64,000 nucleotides of DNA from Proteiniborus sp. MB09-C3 (GCF_030263895.1 NZ_CP127161.1:1426001-1490000), one strand, 5' to 3'. Shown: positions 26,518 through 35,633, numbered from the stretch's first letter. The notes: generated by a model not told the origin, from the letters alone. Numbers and translations: made by a program.

Positions 26518-26549
26518 GGTGTCTAGATAACTAGATGCCTATTATTTTT
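26518..26549 (+). terminator. Terminator after the MNT/HEPN pair
   Basis: GGTGTCTAG (26518-26526) pairs with CTAGATGCC (26531-26539), followed by TATTATTTTTT. The stem sequence is the same as in the feo terminator. Confidence 0.75.
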
Positions 26550-26705
26550 TCGAAAAAAGGAATAATAATGATAGAAAACATAGGCAGAAAACCAATAATT
26601 CCCTAAATAGAGCAGAAATTATATGAAAAAAATGTTTTTATATTTATACAGATATAATGTATAATGTATCCTATAAATTTATTCTAACAAAAGAGGGGCT
26701 GTTTT

Positions 26706-28058
26706 ATGGAGAAAAAAATAATTAACAGAGATGAACAAATTAAGTACATCAAAAGCATAATCAAAGAAAAGAAGGTTAGGTTTATTGTTTTACAGATTGC
26801 GGACATACTTGGTTCTGTAAAATGCACCACATTACCTGTCAGTCAGATTGATAAAATTCTTAATAATGAGGTCATGTTTGATGGCTCATCAATCGATGGA
26901 TTTGCACGTATAGAGGAATCTGATATGTATCTCCACCCAGACCTATCTACATTTATTATTTTACCATGGCAAACTCATAACGGATATACAACAGCTAGAA
27001 TGATTTGCGATGTATATATGCCAGATGGAAAACCATTTGAAGGATGTCCTAGGTATGTGCTTAAAAGAGCATTGGAAAAGGCTAGAAGCATGGGATTTGC
27101 TTTCTATGTTGGACCTGAGCCTGAGTTTTATATGTTCAATGTGGATGAAAAGGGAAATCCTGTACTAGAAAACAATGATAAGGCAGGATATTTTGATATG
27201 GCGCCTATGGATAGAGGTGAAGATGTTAGAGAAGCTATAACTATTGCCCTAGAAGGCTTTGGATTTGAAGTCGAGGCTTCACATCATGAATGTGGGCCAG
27301 GTCAGCATGAAATAGATTTTAAATATGAAGATGCTCTTACTACTGCTGACAACATCATGACTTTTAGATATGTAGTGAAAAAAGTAGCAGATGACTTTGG
27401 ATTATTTGCTAGCTTTATGCCTAAGCCAGTAGAAGGAATTGCTGGCTCTGGAATGCATTTAAACATGTCTTTATTTAGCAATCAGCAAAATATATTCTAT
27501 GATGAAAGTAAAGAAAATGGACTTAGTGATGAGGCTATGTATTTTGTTGGCGGATTATTAGAAAATGTGAAGGGATTTACTGTAATTACCAATCCCCTAG
27601 TAAATTCGTATAAAAGATTAGTAAGCGGATTTGAAGCTCCAGTAAATATAGCTTGGTCAGAGAGGAACAGAAGTCCCCTTATAAGAATACCTGCCAAGAG
27701 AGGTTTAAGTACAAGGGTTGAGCTTAGAAATCCAGACCCATCATGTAATCCTTATCTAGCACTTGCCACAGCATTAACTGCTGGACTAAATGGAATAGAA
27801 AATAGAGTTTCTCCACCTGAACCTATAAATAAAAATATTTATGAAATGTGTCTAGAGGAAAGACAGGAAAATCATATTGAAGCTTTGCCTAAGAGCTTGT
27901 ATGAGGCCATAAATGAATTGTCTAAAAATGAAATAATAAAAGAAGCATTAGGGAATCATGTAACTAGCAAATATATTTCTGGGAAGCTAAAAGAGTGGGA
28001 GGAATATGTAGCTAAAGTGCATAGGTGGGAAATTGAACAGTATTTAAGAGCCTATTAG
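26706..28058 (+). CDS. glnA: Glutamine synthetase, type I
   Basis: 450 aa; ATP-dependent glutamate plus ammonia to glutamine. Motifs: FDGSSIDGFARIEESDM near residue 60, GPEPEFYMF, HHECGPGQHEIDF, GSGMHLNMSL, NSYKRL and RVELRNPDPSCNPYLA. The short length matches the feedback-regulated Firmicutes GSI-alpha form rather than the adenylylated one. Good ribosome site AGAGGGG before ATG. No GlnR gene or TnrA-type box is visible near it. Confidence 0.95.
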   Translation: MEKKIINRDEQIKYIKSIIKEKKVRFIVLQIADILGSVKCTTLPVSQIDKILNNEVMFDGSSIDGFARIEESDMYLHPDLSTFIILPWQTHNGYTTARMICDVYMPDGKPFEGCPRYVLKRALEKARSMGFAFYVGPEPEFYMFNVDEKGNPVLENNDKAGYFDMAPMDRGEDVREAITIALEGFGFEVEASHHECGPGQHEIDFKYEDALTTADNIMTFRYVVKKVADDFGLFASFMPKPVEGIAGSGMHLNMSLFSNQQNIFYDESKENGLSDEAMYFVGGLLENVKGFTVITNPLVNSYKRLVSGFEAPVNIAWSERNRSPLIRIPAKRGLSTRVELRNPDPSCNPYLALATALTAGLNGIENRVSPPEPINKNIYEMCLEERQENHIEALPKSLYEAINELSKNEIIKEALGNHVTSKYISGKLKEWEEYVAKVHRWEIEQYLRAY

Positions 28059-28078
28059 TATGGGAGAGTGCTGTTTTC

Positions 28079-28124
28079 TTGACACCCCTATTTCATAGTG
28101 ATACATTTGAAATGGGGATGTCAA
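28079..28124 (+). promoter_or_regulatory. Imperfect 17-bp hairpin between glnA and the aldehyde dehydrogenase gene
   Basis: Bases 28079-28095 pair with 28108-28124 (outer TTGACA/TGTCAA, inner TATTTCA/TGAAATG) with one mismatch and one wobble. No T run follows, so it is either a weak terminator, an mRNA stabiliser or a regulatory fold ahead of the 28165 gene. Confidence 0.4.
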
Positions 28125-28164
28125 ACTGTCCTCTGCCATCAAAAAATAATAAGGAGTAATTTCT

Positions 28165-29634
28165 GTGAATAAACTAGAGTTTGTTAATCCTTGGAATGAA
28201 GAAATATTTGGAGAGGTTGCTGAAAGCTCAGTTGATGATGTAAAAAAAGCCATGGAGGCTGGAAGAGCTGCCTTTAATCATTGGCAGAATACCTCAATAA
28301 AAAATAGAATAGAGTATCTAGCAAAGATAAGAAAATATTTTGTTAAGAACTTAGATGAATTAGTTGAGGGCATATCTAAAAATACTGGTAAGGTGTATAC
28401 AGATACATTGTCATCTGAAATATATCCTACTTTGGACATTATTAAATATTATGAAAAAAACCTAGGACGAATTTTGAAGCCTCGAAAAGTAAAAACTCCA
28501 GCTTTTTTAATAGGAAAAGAATCATATATTGAGTATAGACCAATGGGAGTCATAGCTGTCATAGCTCCATGGAACTATCCTTTTCAATTATCAGTTATTC
28601 CCATTATTTCTGCACTAGCAGCAGGAAATTGTGTTATTTACAAGGGCTCTGAGGTTACACCATATGTCTCGGTATTGATAGAAGAGATGTTTAAAAGTGC
28701 GGGAATTCCTGAAGGGGTAATACAAGTACTATTCGGAGGAAAAGAAATAGGAGAAGAGATAATTAATCAGAAGCCTGATAAAGTATTCTTTACAGGAAGC
28801 GTGGCTACTGGGAAGAAAATTGCAGAGAGTGCGGCTAGAGATTTAATTCCTGTAGAGTTGGAATTAGGTGGAAAGGATCCAATGATAGTGTTTGAAGATG
28901 CCAATATAAATAGAGTGGTACAAGGAGCTCTATGGGGTGCATTTACTAATTGTGGTCAAGTATGTATGTCAGTGGAAAGACTTTATGTTCAAGAATCAAT
29001 ATATGATGAGTTTCTATCGAACTTAGTATTTGAGTTTGATAAGCTCAATTATGGCTCAGATACTTATGATGATATAGGTTCAATGACTTCAAAAGCTCAG
29101 ATTAAAATAGTAAAAAATCATATTGATGATGCAATTAAAAAAGGCGCCATAGCCATAACTGGAAGAAAGCTAAAAGAAGAAAATGGTTTTAAGATTAACC
29201 CAGTAATCTTGACTAATGTGAATAATGATATGCTTGTAATGACAGATGAAACTTTTGGTCCAGTATTGCCTATTATGAAGTTTAAAACAGAGGAAGAAGC
29301 TATAAGGCTAGCTAATGATTCGCCATATGGTCTTAACTCTAGTATATGGACTAAAGATTTAAATAGAGCAAAAAGAGTTGTTAGGCAGTTGATAACAGGA
29401 GGCTGCTGTATAAATGATGTAATCATCAGTGTTGCAAATCCACATCTTCCTTTTGGTGGAGTAAAAAATAGCGGCATAGGAAGGTATCATTCAGAGCAAG
29501 GCATATATACATTTTGCAATCAAACATCAATAGTAGTAGATGAAGGAGGGAAGAATAAAGGAATAAACTGGTATCCATATGATAAAAAAAGTTATAGAAG
29601 ATTGAAAAAGCTTATAAGCCTATTATATAAATAA
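28165..29634 (+). CDS. NAD(P)-dependent aldehyde dehydrogenase
   Basis: 489 aa, ALDH superfamily: APWNYPF (cofactor/active-site Asn), FTGSVATGKKI, general-base Glu in LELGGKDP, nucleophile Cys in NCGQVCMS, and ETFGPVLPI. The C-terminal extension with several Lys and aromatic residues (KKSYRRLKKLI) resembles fatty-aldehyde or YwdH-type enzymes that associate with membranes. GTG start with AAGGAG upstream. The aldehyde substrate is not determinable. Confidence 0.88.
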   Translation: MNKLEFVNPWNEEIFGEVAESSVDDVKKAMEAGRAAFNHWQNTSIKNRIEYLAKIRKYFVKNLDELVEGISKNTGKVYTDTLSSEIYPTLDIIKYYEKNLGRILKPRKVKTPAFLIGKESYIEYRPMGVIAVIAPWNYPFQLSVIPIISALAAGNCVIYKGSEVTPYVSVLIEEMFKSAGIPEGVIQVLFGGKEIGEEIINQKPDKVFFTGSVATGKKIAESAARDLIPVELELGGKDPMIVFEDANINRVVQGALWGAFTNCGQVCMSVERLYVQESIYDEFLSNLVFEFDKLNYGSDTYDDIGSMTSKAQIKIVKNHIDDAIKKGAIAITGRKLKEENGFKINPVILTNVNNDMLVMTDETFGPVLPIMKFKTEEEAIRLANDSPYGLNSSIWTKDLNRAKRVVRQLITGGCCINDVIISVANPHLPFGGVKNSGIGRYHSEQGIYTFCNQTSIVVDEGGKNKGINWYPYDKKSYRRLKKLISLLYK

Positions 29635-29719
29635 TTTTATAATAATTAATAAGTAGTAATAACAACCTATTTATACAAGATTACTTTTCTAGTATGATAT
29701 ATACTAGGAGGGATTGTAT

Positions 29720-30328
29720 ATGTTTTCAAAAGACTTAGGGATAGATATAGAGAAAAATATAATAGCTAAAAATAAGATTCCCATTTTAACTAAGGATGCT
29801 GCCTGGTTGAAGCTTTTTGGAGATGCAGGAGATAAGCTTATTAATAATGCCCGAAAGGAGCTAGAGAACCTCCTTGAAAAACAACAATTAACTGATAGAC
29901 AGCTCAAAGAAAAGAGCAGAGAGAAGAAAAGGATAATGAATAAAATAATAATGCTCTCTGATGAAATAAATAACAATCAATTATCAGGAGGTACAGATTT
30001 ATTAGGAGAATATCAGCAAGAAATACATACATTAAATGACGAAATAGACAACCTAACATTTGAGCTAGAAATGTTTCCCAAAGAAATAAAAGAAGCAAAT
30101 CTTAATTTAATAAAAGCAACTATAAAGCTTGCATATAAACAATTGACCGAATGGGAAGGCAGTCTCGAGCCCATTAATTTAGAAATAGAAGACTTTAGAA
30201 ATAGACTGAGGGAATTAATAGAAAAAAAGAATGATTATGAGGAGAAGATAAATACAACATATAGATTTTTACATGGAATGCTAGGCAGTAAAGAGATGGA
30301 AAAACTTGATAAAGATATGCTAGATTAG
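29720..30328 (+). CDS. Coiled-coil protein of unknown function
   Basis: 202 aa, strongly charged, no signal peptide or membrane segment. Residues about 40-190 are predicted by eye to be long coiled-coil helices (ARKELENLLEKQQL, EIHTLNDEIDNLTFELE, LREIEK-like heptads). I do not recognise the family. ATG 29720 has GGAGGG seven bases upstream; TTG 29714 in frame is too close to that site. A terminator follows immediately, so it is probably monocistronic. Confidence 0.65.
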   Translation: MFSKDLGIDIEKNIIAKNKIPILTKDAAWLKLFGDAGDKLINNARKELENLLEKQQLTDRQLKEKSREKKRIMNKIIMLSDEINNNQLSGGTDLLGEYQQEIHTLNDEIDNLTFELEMFPKEIKEANLNLIKATIKLAYKQLTEWEGSLEPINLEIEDFRNRLRELIEKKNDYEEKINTTYRFLHGMLGSKEMEKLDKDMLD

Positions 30329-30353
30329 GATGCTTCAAAGCATTCTTTTTTTT
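30329..30353 (+). terminator. Terminator after the coiled-coil gene
   Basis: ATGCTT (30330-30335) and AAGCAT (30338-30343), then an eight-to-nine-base T run. Confidence 0.7.
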
Positions 30354-30377
30354 GTGTTGCGAGACCGCGGAGCAAAT
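30351..30377. repeat. Dispersed repeat fragment, copy 3
   Basis: TTTGTGTTGCGAGAC (30351-30365) is identical to 1881-1895, followed by a similar GCAAATG stretch. It lies directly after a terminator, as a partial copy of the REP-like element. Confidence 0.4.
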
Positions 30378-30441
30378 GACCTATATTTTGTTAAATTTTG
30401 TGGTATAATTTTAGTAGATCTTTAGAAAGGAATGATTTAAT

Positions 30442-30708
30442 TTGCTTATGAAAATCATTATGCTAATACTTCTTTTTATAGGTGTATTAGAAATCTTTTT
30501 TAATATAATAACTACTTTACTGCAAATGATTATAGGTTTATTTGTTAAGAACTTTAAGTTTAAGGAAAAAGCAGCTGGCATCTTAAAGCTTTTTTTTGTT
30601 ATTATTTTTATGGCTTCGGTAATATTCTTTTTAGCTGAGTTTGTAAAGGTTTTAGCAGGGTTATTTGGAATATCCCTTGATAATAGTATTCTAGATATTT
30701 TTAGATAA
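30442..30708 (+). CDS. Small two-helix membrane protein
   Basis: 88 aa, two strongly hydrophobic segments (about 5-35 and 50-78) separated by a basic loop (KNFKFKEKAAG). Unknown family. TTG 30442 follows AAAGGA by ten bases; ATG 30448 in frame is the alternative. An extended -10 (TGGTATAAT) lies about 30 bases upstream, so transcription probably starts here and continues into acpS. Confidence 0.55.
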   Translation: MLMKIIMLILLFIGVLEIFFNIITTLLQMIIGLFVKNFKFKEKAAGILKLFFVIIFMASVIFFLAEFVKVLAGLFGISLDNSILDIFR

Positions 30709-30742
30709 TAGGCAGTCAGTTTTTTATGTGAGGGGTGTAATA

Positions 30743-32038
30743 ATGATTAAAGGTACTGGAATAGATATAATAGAAATAGACAGAATACGTAGTGCCATAA
30801 ATAATAATACTAAATTTAAAGAAAGAATATTTACAAAAAATGAGCTTAATTATATTGAATCAAAAAACAACAATATGAATACTATAGCTGGACTTTTTGC
30901 GGCAAAAGAGGCAGTAAGCAAAGCCCTTGGTAGTGGAATCAGTGGCTTTAAATGGACGGACATTGAAATTTACTCCGAAACATCAGGAAAGCCGTCTATA
31001 ATGCTTTTAGGAAAAGCTAAGGAATTGGCAAACGCAAAGGAAATCTCAAATATACATGTTTCGATTAGCCATAATAATGATAGTGCTGTAGCTCTTGCTG
31101 TAGCAGAAAAAGATTATAAATATTTACAGGGGAATATCTATAATATTCCTTGCATGAATGGAGACTATTCTATTATAGATAAAGATATGGTAAATAGTAT
31201 TATTCCAAAGAGAGAAAAGGATACTCACAAAGGAACCTATGGAAGAGTAGGTGTAATCGGAGGAAGTAAAGGAATGACAGGTGCCGTTATTTTAGCTCTA
31301 AAGGCCTGTCTTAGAAGTGGAAGTGGATTAGCTTATTCAATTGTACCCGAATCAGTAAGCGATATTATAGAGCTTTCAGCAACAGAAGCCATATGTTTAC
31401 CTATAAAAGATACTGATAGACATCTTGATAGAAATTCAGCAAAATATATTAAGGAAGCAATTAGTAAGGTAGATTGCTTGGTTTTAGGACCAGGAATGGG
31501 TGTAGATGGAGAGAGAGTAGGGCTTGTAAAAGATATTTTATTATATACAGAAAAACCTATAGTATTAGATGCTGATGGAATAAATTGTGCTTCAAAAGAT
31601 AAGGAAGCTTTATTAGCTAGACAATACCCAACAGTAATCACTCCCCATCCAGCAGAACTGTCAAGATTGCTAGGTATAACTACTGAAGAAATCCAATCTA
31701 ACAGAATAGAGTACTGTAGATATGCTGCACAAACATTCAACACAATTACTGTGCTAAAAGGTTCAAATACGGTGATTTCTAGTCCAAAAGGTGATATTTA
31801 CATAAATACTACTGGAAATCCGGGCATGGCCACGGCTGGTAGTGGAGATGTACTAAGTGGAATGATAGGGAGTTTAATTGGACAGAAGATAGAGCCTTTA
31901 AATGCAACTATGGCAGCTGTATTTTGTCATGGATTAGCGGGAGATATAGTTGCCAGAGAAAAAGGAGAATATGGTCTTATAGCAGGGGATATAGTAGAAA
32001 ATATACCCTATGCTATAAAGGCTATCAAGTCTGATTAA
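30743..32038 (+). CDS. acpS: Fused holo-ACP synthase / ADP-dependent NAD(P)HX dehydratase (AcpS-NnrD)
   Basis: 431 aa with two enzymes in one chain. Residues 1-120 are AcpS (GTGIDIIEIDRI, FAAKEAVSKALG, HVSISHNND), which transfers phosphopantetheine to acyl carrier protein. Residues from about 155 to the end are the carbohydrate-kinase-like dehydratase NnrD (GVIGGSKGMTGAVILA, LGPGMG, VLDADG, TPHPAE, GNPGMATAGSGDVLSG), which repairs hydrated NAD(P)H. The NnrE epimerase domain usually joined to NnrD is missing. ATG 30743 follows GAGGGGTG; GTG 30728 in frame is inside that region. Confidence 0.88.
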   Translation: MIKGTGIDIIEIDRIRSAINNNTKFKERIFTKNELNYIESKNNNMNTIAGLFAAKEAVSKALGSGISGFKWTDIEIYSETSGKPSIMLLGKAKELANAKEISNIHVSISHNNDSAVALAVAEKDYKYLQGNIYNIPCMNGDYSIIDKDMVNSIIPKREKDTHKGTYGRVGVIGGSKGMTGAVILALKACLRSGSGLAYSIVPESVSDIIELSATEAICLPIKDTDRHLDRNSAKYIKEAISKVDCLVLGPGMGVDGERVGLVKDILLYTEKPIVLDADGINCASKDKEALLARQYPTVITPHPAELSRLLGITTEEIQSNRIEYCRYAAQTFNTITVLKGSNTVISSPKGDIYINTTGNPGMATAGSGDVLSGMIGSLIGQKIEPLNATMAAVFCHGLAGDIVAREKGEYGLIAGDIVENIPYAIKAIKSD

Positions 32039-32067
32039 ATAAATTAATTAGGAGGTTTCGGCAATTC

Positions 32068-32721
32068 ATGAAACACTTTGTATTATTATTTCTAGCAGCA
32101 ATACTCACTTTTACTTATGGTTGTTCAATGTTTTCAGAAAAAGAAACAGATGTTTTTTATGAGGCACAAAAATATTTTAATAAAATGGAGACATACAGAT
32201 GTATTGCAGATGTTACAGTAAAGGGAAATAAAGATACTGAGACCTATAAATCAAAACATGTATTCAAAAAACCGGATAAATATGTCATAGAAGTACTAGA
32301 GCCTGCTGAAAACCAAGGAAACATTGTCTTATATGATGGGAAGCAGGCTTGGTTATATAATAAACAAATTGATGAATCCTTTATAATCAAAGATTTAGAG
32401 CAGGAAGCAGATAAAAATCTTTTTGTCGGACATTTCTTAAAAAACATATTATCTAATGAAGAAATTAAGATGAATTTTGATGATATAAACGGCAAAAAAT
32501 ATCTAGTTTTAGAAACTGACATACCAGGCAATAATAAGTATAGGTATAAAGAAAAGTTATGGATAGACAAGGAAAACTATCAGCCTTATAAATTAAATGT
32601 GTTAGATAAGGATGGAGAGCTATCTATTGAAGTGATTTATACAGAATTTAAAGCCAATATAAAAGTAAATGATGAAGATTTTAATATTAAAACAGGCTTA
32701 TATTACATTCGTAAATTATAA
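32068..32721 (+). CDS. GerS-like / LolA-fold lipoprotein
   Basis: 217 aa: a lipoprotein signal ending FTYGC, then an all-beta LolA/LppX-type domain starting YFNKMETYRCIADVTVKG with VLYDGKQAWLYN and the terminal FNIKTG. Clostridioides difficile GerS, a spore-germination lipoprotein required for cortex hydrolysis, has this fold and is encoded next to alanine racemase alr2; here alr is likewise the next gene. Synteny plus fold supports the GerS-type call, but generic sorting-lipoprotein function remains possible. Confidence 0.75.
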   Translation: MKHFVLLFLAAILTFTYGCSMFSEKETDVFYEAQKYFNKMETYRCIADVTVKGNKDTETYKSKHVFKKPDKYVIEVLEPAENQGNIVLYDGKQAWLYNKQIDESFIIKDLEQEADKNLFVGHFLKNILSNEEIKMNFDDINGKKYLVLETDIPGNNKYRYKEKLWIDKENYQPYKLNVLDKDGELSIEVIYTEFKANIKVNDEDFNIKTGLYYIRKL

Positions 32722-32868
32722 TCTCGATGCTGAACTGAAAATGGACTTAAATTTCATCTAAACTGAATCTTTGTTTATTGACTTGAACCCTCAATAAGAA
32801 TATTATGAAATTAGGTGATTTTTTCATTTTTTCTCATAGTTAAGAGTTCTCATAAGGGGGGAGAGAAG

Positions 32869-34041
32869 TTGGTTTCTTTAAAGGATTTTAGACCAGTGTG
32901 GGCTGAAATAAATTTAGATAATTTAGCTCATAATGTTAGGGAAGTAAGAAGACTTGTAGGTGAGAAGGTTATTATTACCTCGGTGATTAAGGCAGATGCC
33001 TATGGACATGGGGCCACGGCAATTGCTAAAACTCTTTCAGATAATGGAAGTGACAGATTAGCAGTGGCTACACTATCTGAAGCTATTGAACTAAGAAAAT
33101 CCGGCATAACAGATGATATACTAATACTAGGCTATACTCCCAGATATCAAGACAAATTCATTATAGAAAGCAATATAACTCAAACAATATACAATATGGA
33201 GGATGCAAAGGCACTATCAGAGATAGCAAAGGATTTAGGCAGAACAGCCAAGATACATTTGAAGATTGATACTGGTATGGGAAGACTAGGTTTTTTGCCT
33301 GAGGCGGACTCAATAGAAAAAATAGCTAATATATTCAAATTACCCAATCTATATATTGAAGGGATATTTTCTCATTTTGCAAGAGCTGATGAAGCTAATA
33401 AAGAGCATACAATGATACAGTTTGAAAAGTTTAACTGGGTATTAAAAGAACTTAAGAGAATAGGTATAGAAATACCTATAAAACATATTGCCAACAGTGC
33501 GGCCATAATTGATTTGCCAGAATGTCATCTAGATATGGTAAGGGCTGGAATAATGCTATATGGCTTATATCCGTCTGACTATGTAAATAAAGACAAGGTT
33601 AATTTAAAGCCAGTAATGACTTTAAAGGCTTCTATTTCAAATATAAAAACTGTTAAAGCAGGTGAGGGCATAAGCTATGGACACAGCTTTGTAACAAATA
33701 AAACTACTAAAATAGCTACGTTGCCTATTGGCTATGCAGATGGACTTACTAGACTTTTAAATCATAAAGCCAAAGCGAGTATAAAAGGAAAGAGAGTTCC
33801 TATAGTAGGCAGTATATGTATGGATCAATGTATGGTAGATGTAACCAATCTTGATGATGTAAAAATAGGCGATGAGGCTATACTGTTTGGAACTGGAAGA
33901 ATGAATGAACCGAGTATAGATGATGTAGCAAGGATTTTGGGAACAATAAATTATGAAATTGTATGTATGGTAAGTAAAAGGGTGCCAAGAGTATACTTGG
34001 AAAATAATGAGATTTTATATATAAGAGATTATCTTGCTTAA
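32869..34041 (+). CDS. alr: Alanine racemase
   Basis: 390 aa, PLP enzyme that interconverts L- and D-alanine for peptidoglycan (and for germinants in spore formers). PLP Lys is in VIKADAYGHG, catalytic Tyr in SYGHSFVTN, and GSICMDQCMVDVT is typical. The start is TTG 32869, seven bases after AAGGGGGGAG; the upstream ATG 32815 adds an implausible hydrophobic extension before that ribosome site. It follows the GerS-like gene and precedes EndoAI/EndoA. Confidence 0.93.
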   Translation: MVSLKDFRPVWAEINLDNLAHNVREVRRLVGEKVIITSVIKADAYGHGATAIAKTLSDNGSDRLAVATLSEAIELRKSGITDDILILGYTPRYQDKFIIESNITQTIYNMEDAKALSEIAKDLGRTAKIHLKIDTGMGRLGFLPEADSIEKIANIFKLPNLYIEGIFSHFARADEANKEHTMIQFEKFNWVLKELKRIGIEIPIKHIANSAAIIDLPECHLDMVRAGIMLYGLYPSDYVNKDKVNLKPVMTLKASISNIKTVKAGEGISYGHSFVTNKTTKIATLPIGYADGLTRLLNHKAKASIKGKRVPIVGSICMDQCMVDVTNLDDVKIGDEAILFGTGRMNEPSIDDVARILGTINYEIVCMVSKRVPRVYLENNEILYIRDYLA

Positions 34042-34043
34042 AC

Positions 34044-34067
34044 TAGTATATATTCGAGTATATACTA
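34044..34067. promoter_or_regulatory. Inverted repeat ahead of the EndoAI/EndoA pair
   Basis: TAGTATATA (34044-34052) and TATATACTA (34059-34067) with a 6-base centre. It could be an operator for the CopG-type antitoxin, which commonly autoregulates, or a weak terminator of alr. A TATAAT at 34164-34169 is the likely -10 for the pair. Confidence 0.4.
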
Positions 34068-34199
34068 TGAAATAATAGAATATACTATATTAATAATAGA
34101 CAAAACTAAAATATACCATAACATACTAATAAACATGATATTATATAATTTTTGGATATGTGTTATAATTATTTCATCAGATAATCCGGGGGTGCAATA

Positions 34200-34481
34200 A
34201 TGGCCGAAACAAAAAGAATTATGATAAGTCTACCTAATAGTTTGCTAGAAGAAGTAGATAATATAGTGTCGATGGAAAGCAAGAACAGAAGTGAGTTTAT
34301 TAGGGAGGCCATGAAGCTCTATTTAAGAGAACGTAAAAAAATTCAGCTTAAAGAAGTAATGAAGAACGGATACAGAGAGATGAGCCAAATTAATTTGTAT
34401 TTTGCTGAAATGGGGATAGAAGAGGATTATAATGAGCTCATAAAATATGAAAGCAGATTGACAGGACGTGAAGAATGGTGA
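34200..34481 (+). CDS. ndoAI: EndoAI antitoxin (CopG/ribbon-helix-helix)
   Basis: 93 aa. The N-terminus is a ribbon-helix-helix DNA-binding domain ([19 protein letters not shown], then [14 protein letters not shown]) and the C-terminal part (about 55-93) would bind the toxin. It is the antitoxin of a MazEF-type module; in Bacillus the same pair follows alr, as here. ATG has GGGGGTG upstream. Overlaps the toxin gene by 7 bases. Confidence 0.9.
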   Translation: MAETKRIMISLPNSLLEEVDNIVSMESKNRSEFIREAMKLYLRERKKIQLKEVMKNGYREMSQINLYFAEMGIEEDYNELIKYESRLTGREEW

Positions 34482-34828
34482 TAGTAAAGAGGGGAGATAT
34501 ACTTTATGCTGACCTAAGTCCTGTCATTGGTTCTGAACAGGGGGGAGTTAGGCCAGTATTAGTAATCCAAAATGATATTGGGAATAAATATAGTCCTACT
34601 GTAATAATTTCTGCTATTACATCACAGATTAATAAAGCTAAGTTGCCAACACATATTGAAATCACTGCTCCAGAGTACGGGCTACCTAAGGATTCAGTAG
34701 TATTACTGGAGCAAATAAGAACCATCGACAAAAAACGGCTTAGGGAAAAGATTGGTCACTTTGATGACGACATGATGGCTAAGGTCGATGAGTGTTTGAA
34801 AATTAGCATAGGGCTATCAGATTATTAA
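34475..34828 (+). CDS. ndoA: EndoA/MazF-type mRNA interferase
   Basis: 117 aa, MazF/PemK fold: [31 protein letters not shown], with the catalytic Arg in GGVRPVL and Thr in ISAITSQ. Sequence is close to Firmicutes EndoA, which cleaves mRNA at UACAU; site preference here is inferred by similarity. The ATG overlaps the antitoxin end, giving coupled translation. Confidence 0.92.
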   Translation: MVIVKRGDILYADLSPVIGSEQGGVRPVLVIQNDIGNKYSPTVIISAITSQINKAKLPTHIEITAPEYGLPKDSVVLLEQIRTIDKKRLREKIGHFDDDMMAKVDECLKISIGLSDY

Positions 34829-34867
34829 TACATATAAATAACATGGGACACATACAAGTGTCCCAAT

Positions 34868-34943
34868 TTTATGATAGGAGTGTCCGTTAGGACCAAATTT
34901 GCACGACCGTAGGGAGTGAACAAATTTGCGTTTCGAAACTGCT
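34868..34943. repeat. Dispersed repeat, copy 2
   Basis: 34868-34900 are identical to 1825-1857 (33 bases) and include the GTCC-GTTA-GGAC mini-hairpin; diverged similarity runs to about 34943 (CAAATTTGCG, CGAAACTGC). It lies between EndoA and the 35058 gene. The rest of the gap contains nothing I recognise. Confidence 0.6.
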
Positions 34944-35057
34944 TATTTTTTTGTCATTATTTCCCCGGAAATAAGAAATTAATTTAGAAAAAGACAGGAT
35001 ATTTTGGTTTTAGGTCGAATTAACAATAGTAGAAATGTACATAATGGAGGGATATAA

Positions 35058-35606
35058 ATGTGGCAGAAAATTAAGAAAAATTATATTCTTATTGTTTTAA
35101 CACTTTTAATTGCAGTTATAATTGTAGATACTTCTAGTATTAGCTTTGGAGAACCTGGTGATTCGGAAGACCCTTTAGTTACTTTTAGCTTTGTGGAGAA
35201 GAGAATTGAACAATTAAAATATTACATAGACGAAAAACTAAGTGGTGGAAGTACTGATAATACAGAAGTTCAAAGACTTTTACAGGAAAATGAAGCAATA
35301 AAGAAACAGCTGTCTCAACTGGCAGCCAATTCTTCAGGTAGTGCATCACTTGAAATTGTAGAGCTTAGAGATGGACAAAAGCTTATATGTGGAGCTGGAA
35401 CAGAGATTATCTTAAGAAGCGGTTCAGCAAAAGCTATAGTTTCAGAGCTTGGAGGATTATCAGATTTAACGGGAGGAAAGGACTTAGCTGGTAATGAATC
35501 AATTTCATTAAATCATCTAATCATAATACCAAGAGATGATGGCAGAGGAGCTTATGTGGAGAAATATGCAATATTTATGATAAGAGGCTATTATGAGGTA
35601 AAATGA
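35058..35606 (+). CDS. Membrane-anchored protein of unknown function
   Basis: 182 aa: a single N-terminal hydrophobic segment (about 8-28), a short coiled coil (VEKRIEQLKYYIDEKL and EVQRLLQENEAIKKQL), and a small C-terminal beta-rich domain (LRDGQKLICGAGTEIILRSGSAKAI). Probably exported and anchored. The family is not recognised with certainty; similar anchored proteins occur near cell-wall genes in Clostridia. GGAGGG precedes ATG and a terminator follows. Confidence 0.65.
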   Translation: MWQKIKKNYILIVLTLLIAVIIVDTSSISFGEPGDSEDPLVTFSFVEKRIEQLKYYIDEKLSGGSTDNTEVQRLLQENEAIKKQLSQLAANSSGSASLEIVELRDGQKLICGAGTEIILRSGSAKAIVSELGGLSDLTGGKDLAGNESISLNHLIIIPRDDGRGAYVEKYAIFMIRGYYEVK

Positions 35607-35633
35607 TAAATATATTAAAGAATTAACAAACTA

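Noticed and set aside
32815-32868. Upstream ATG start of alanine racemase
   Set aside because: It would place the strong AAGGGGGGAG ribosome site inside the gene and adds a hydrophobic N-terminus unknown in Alr; TTG 32869 fits better.
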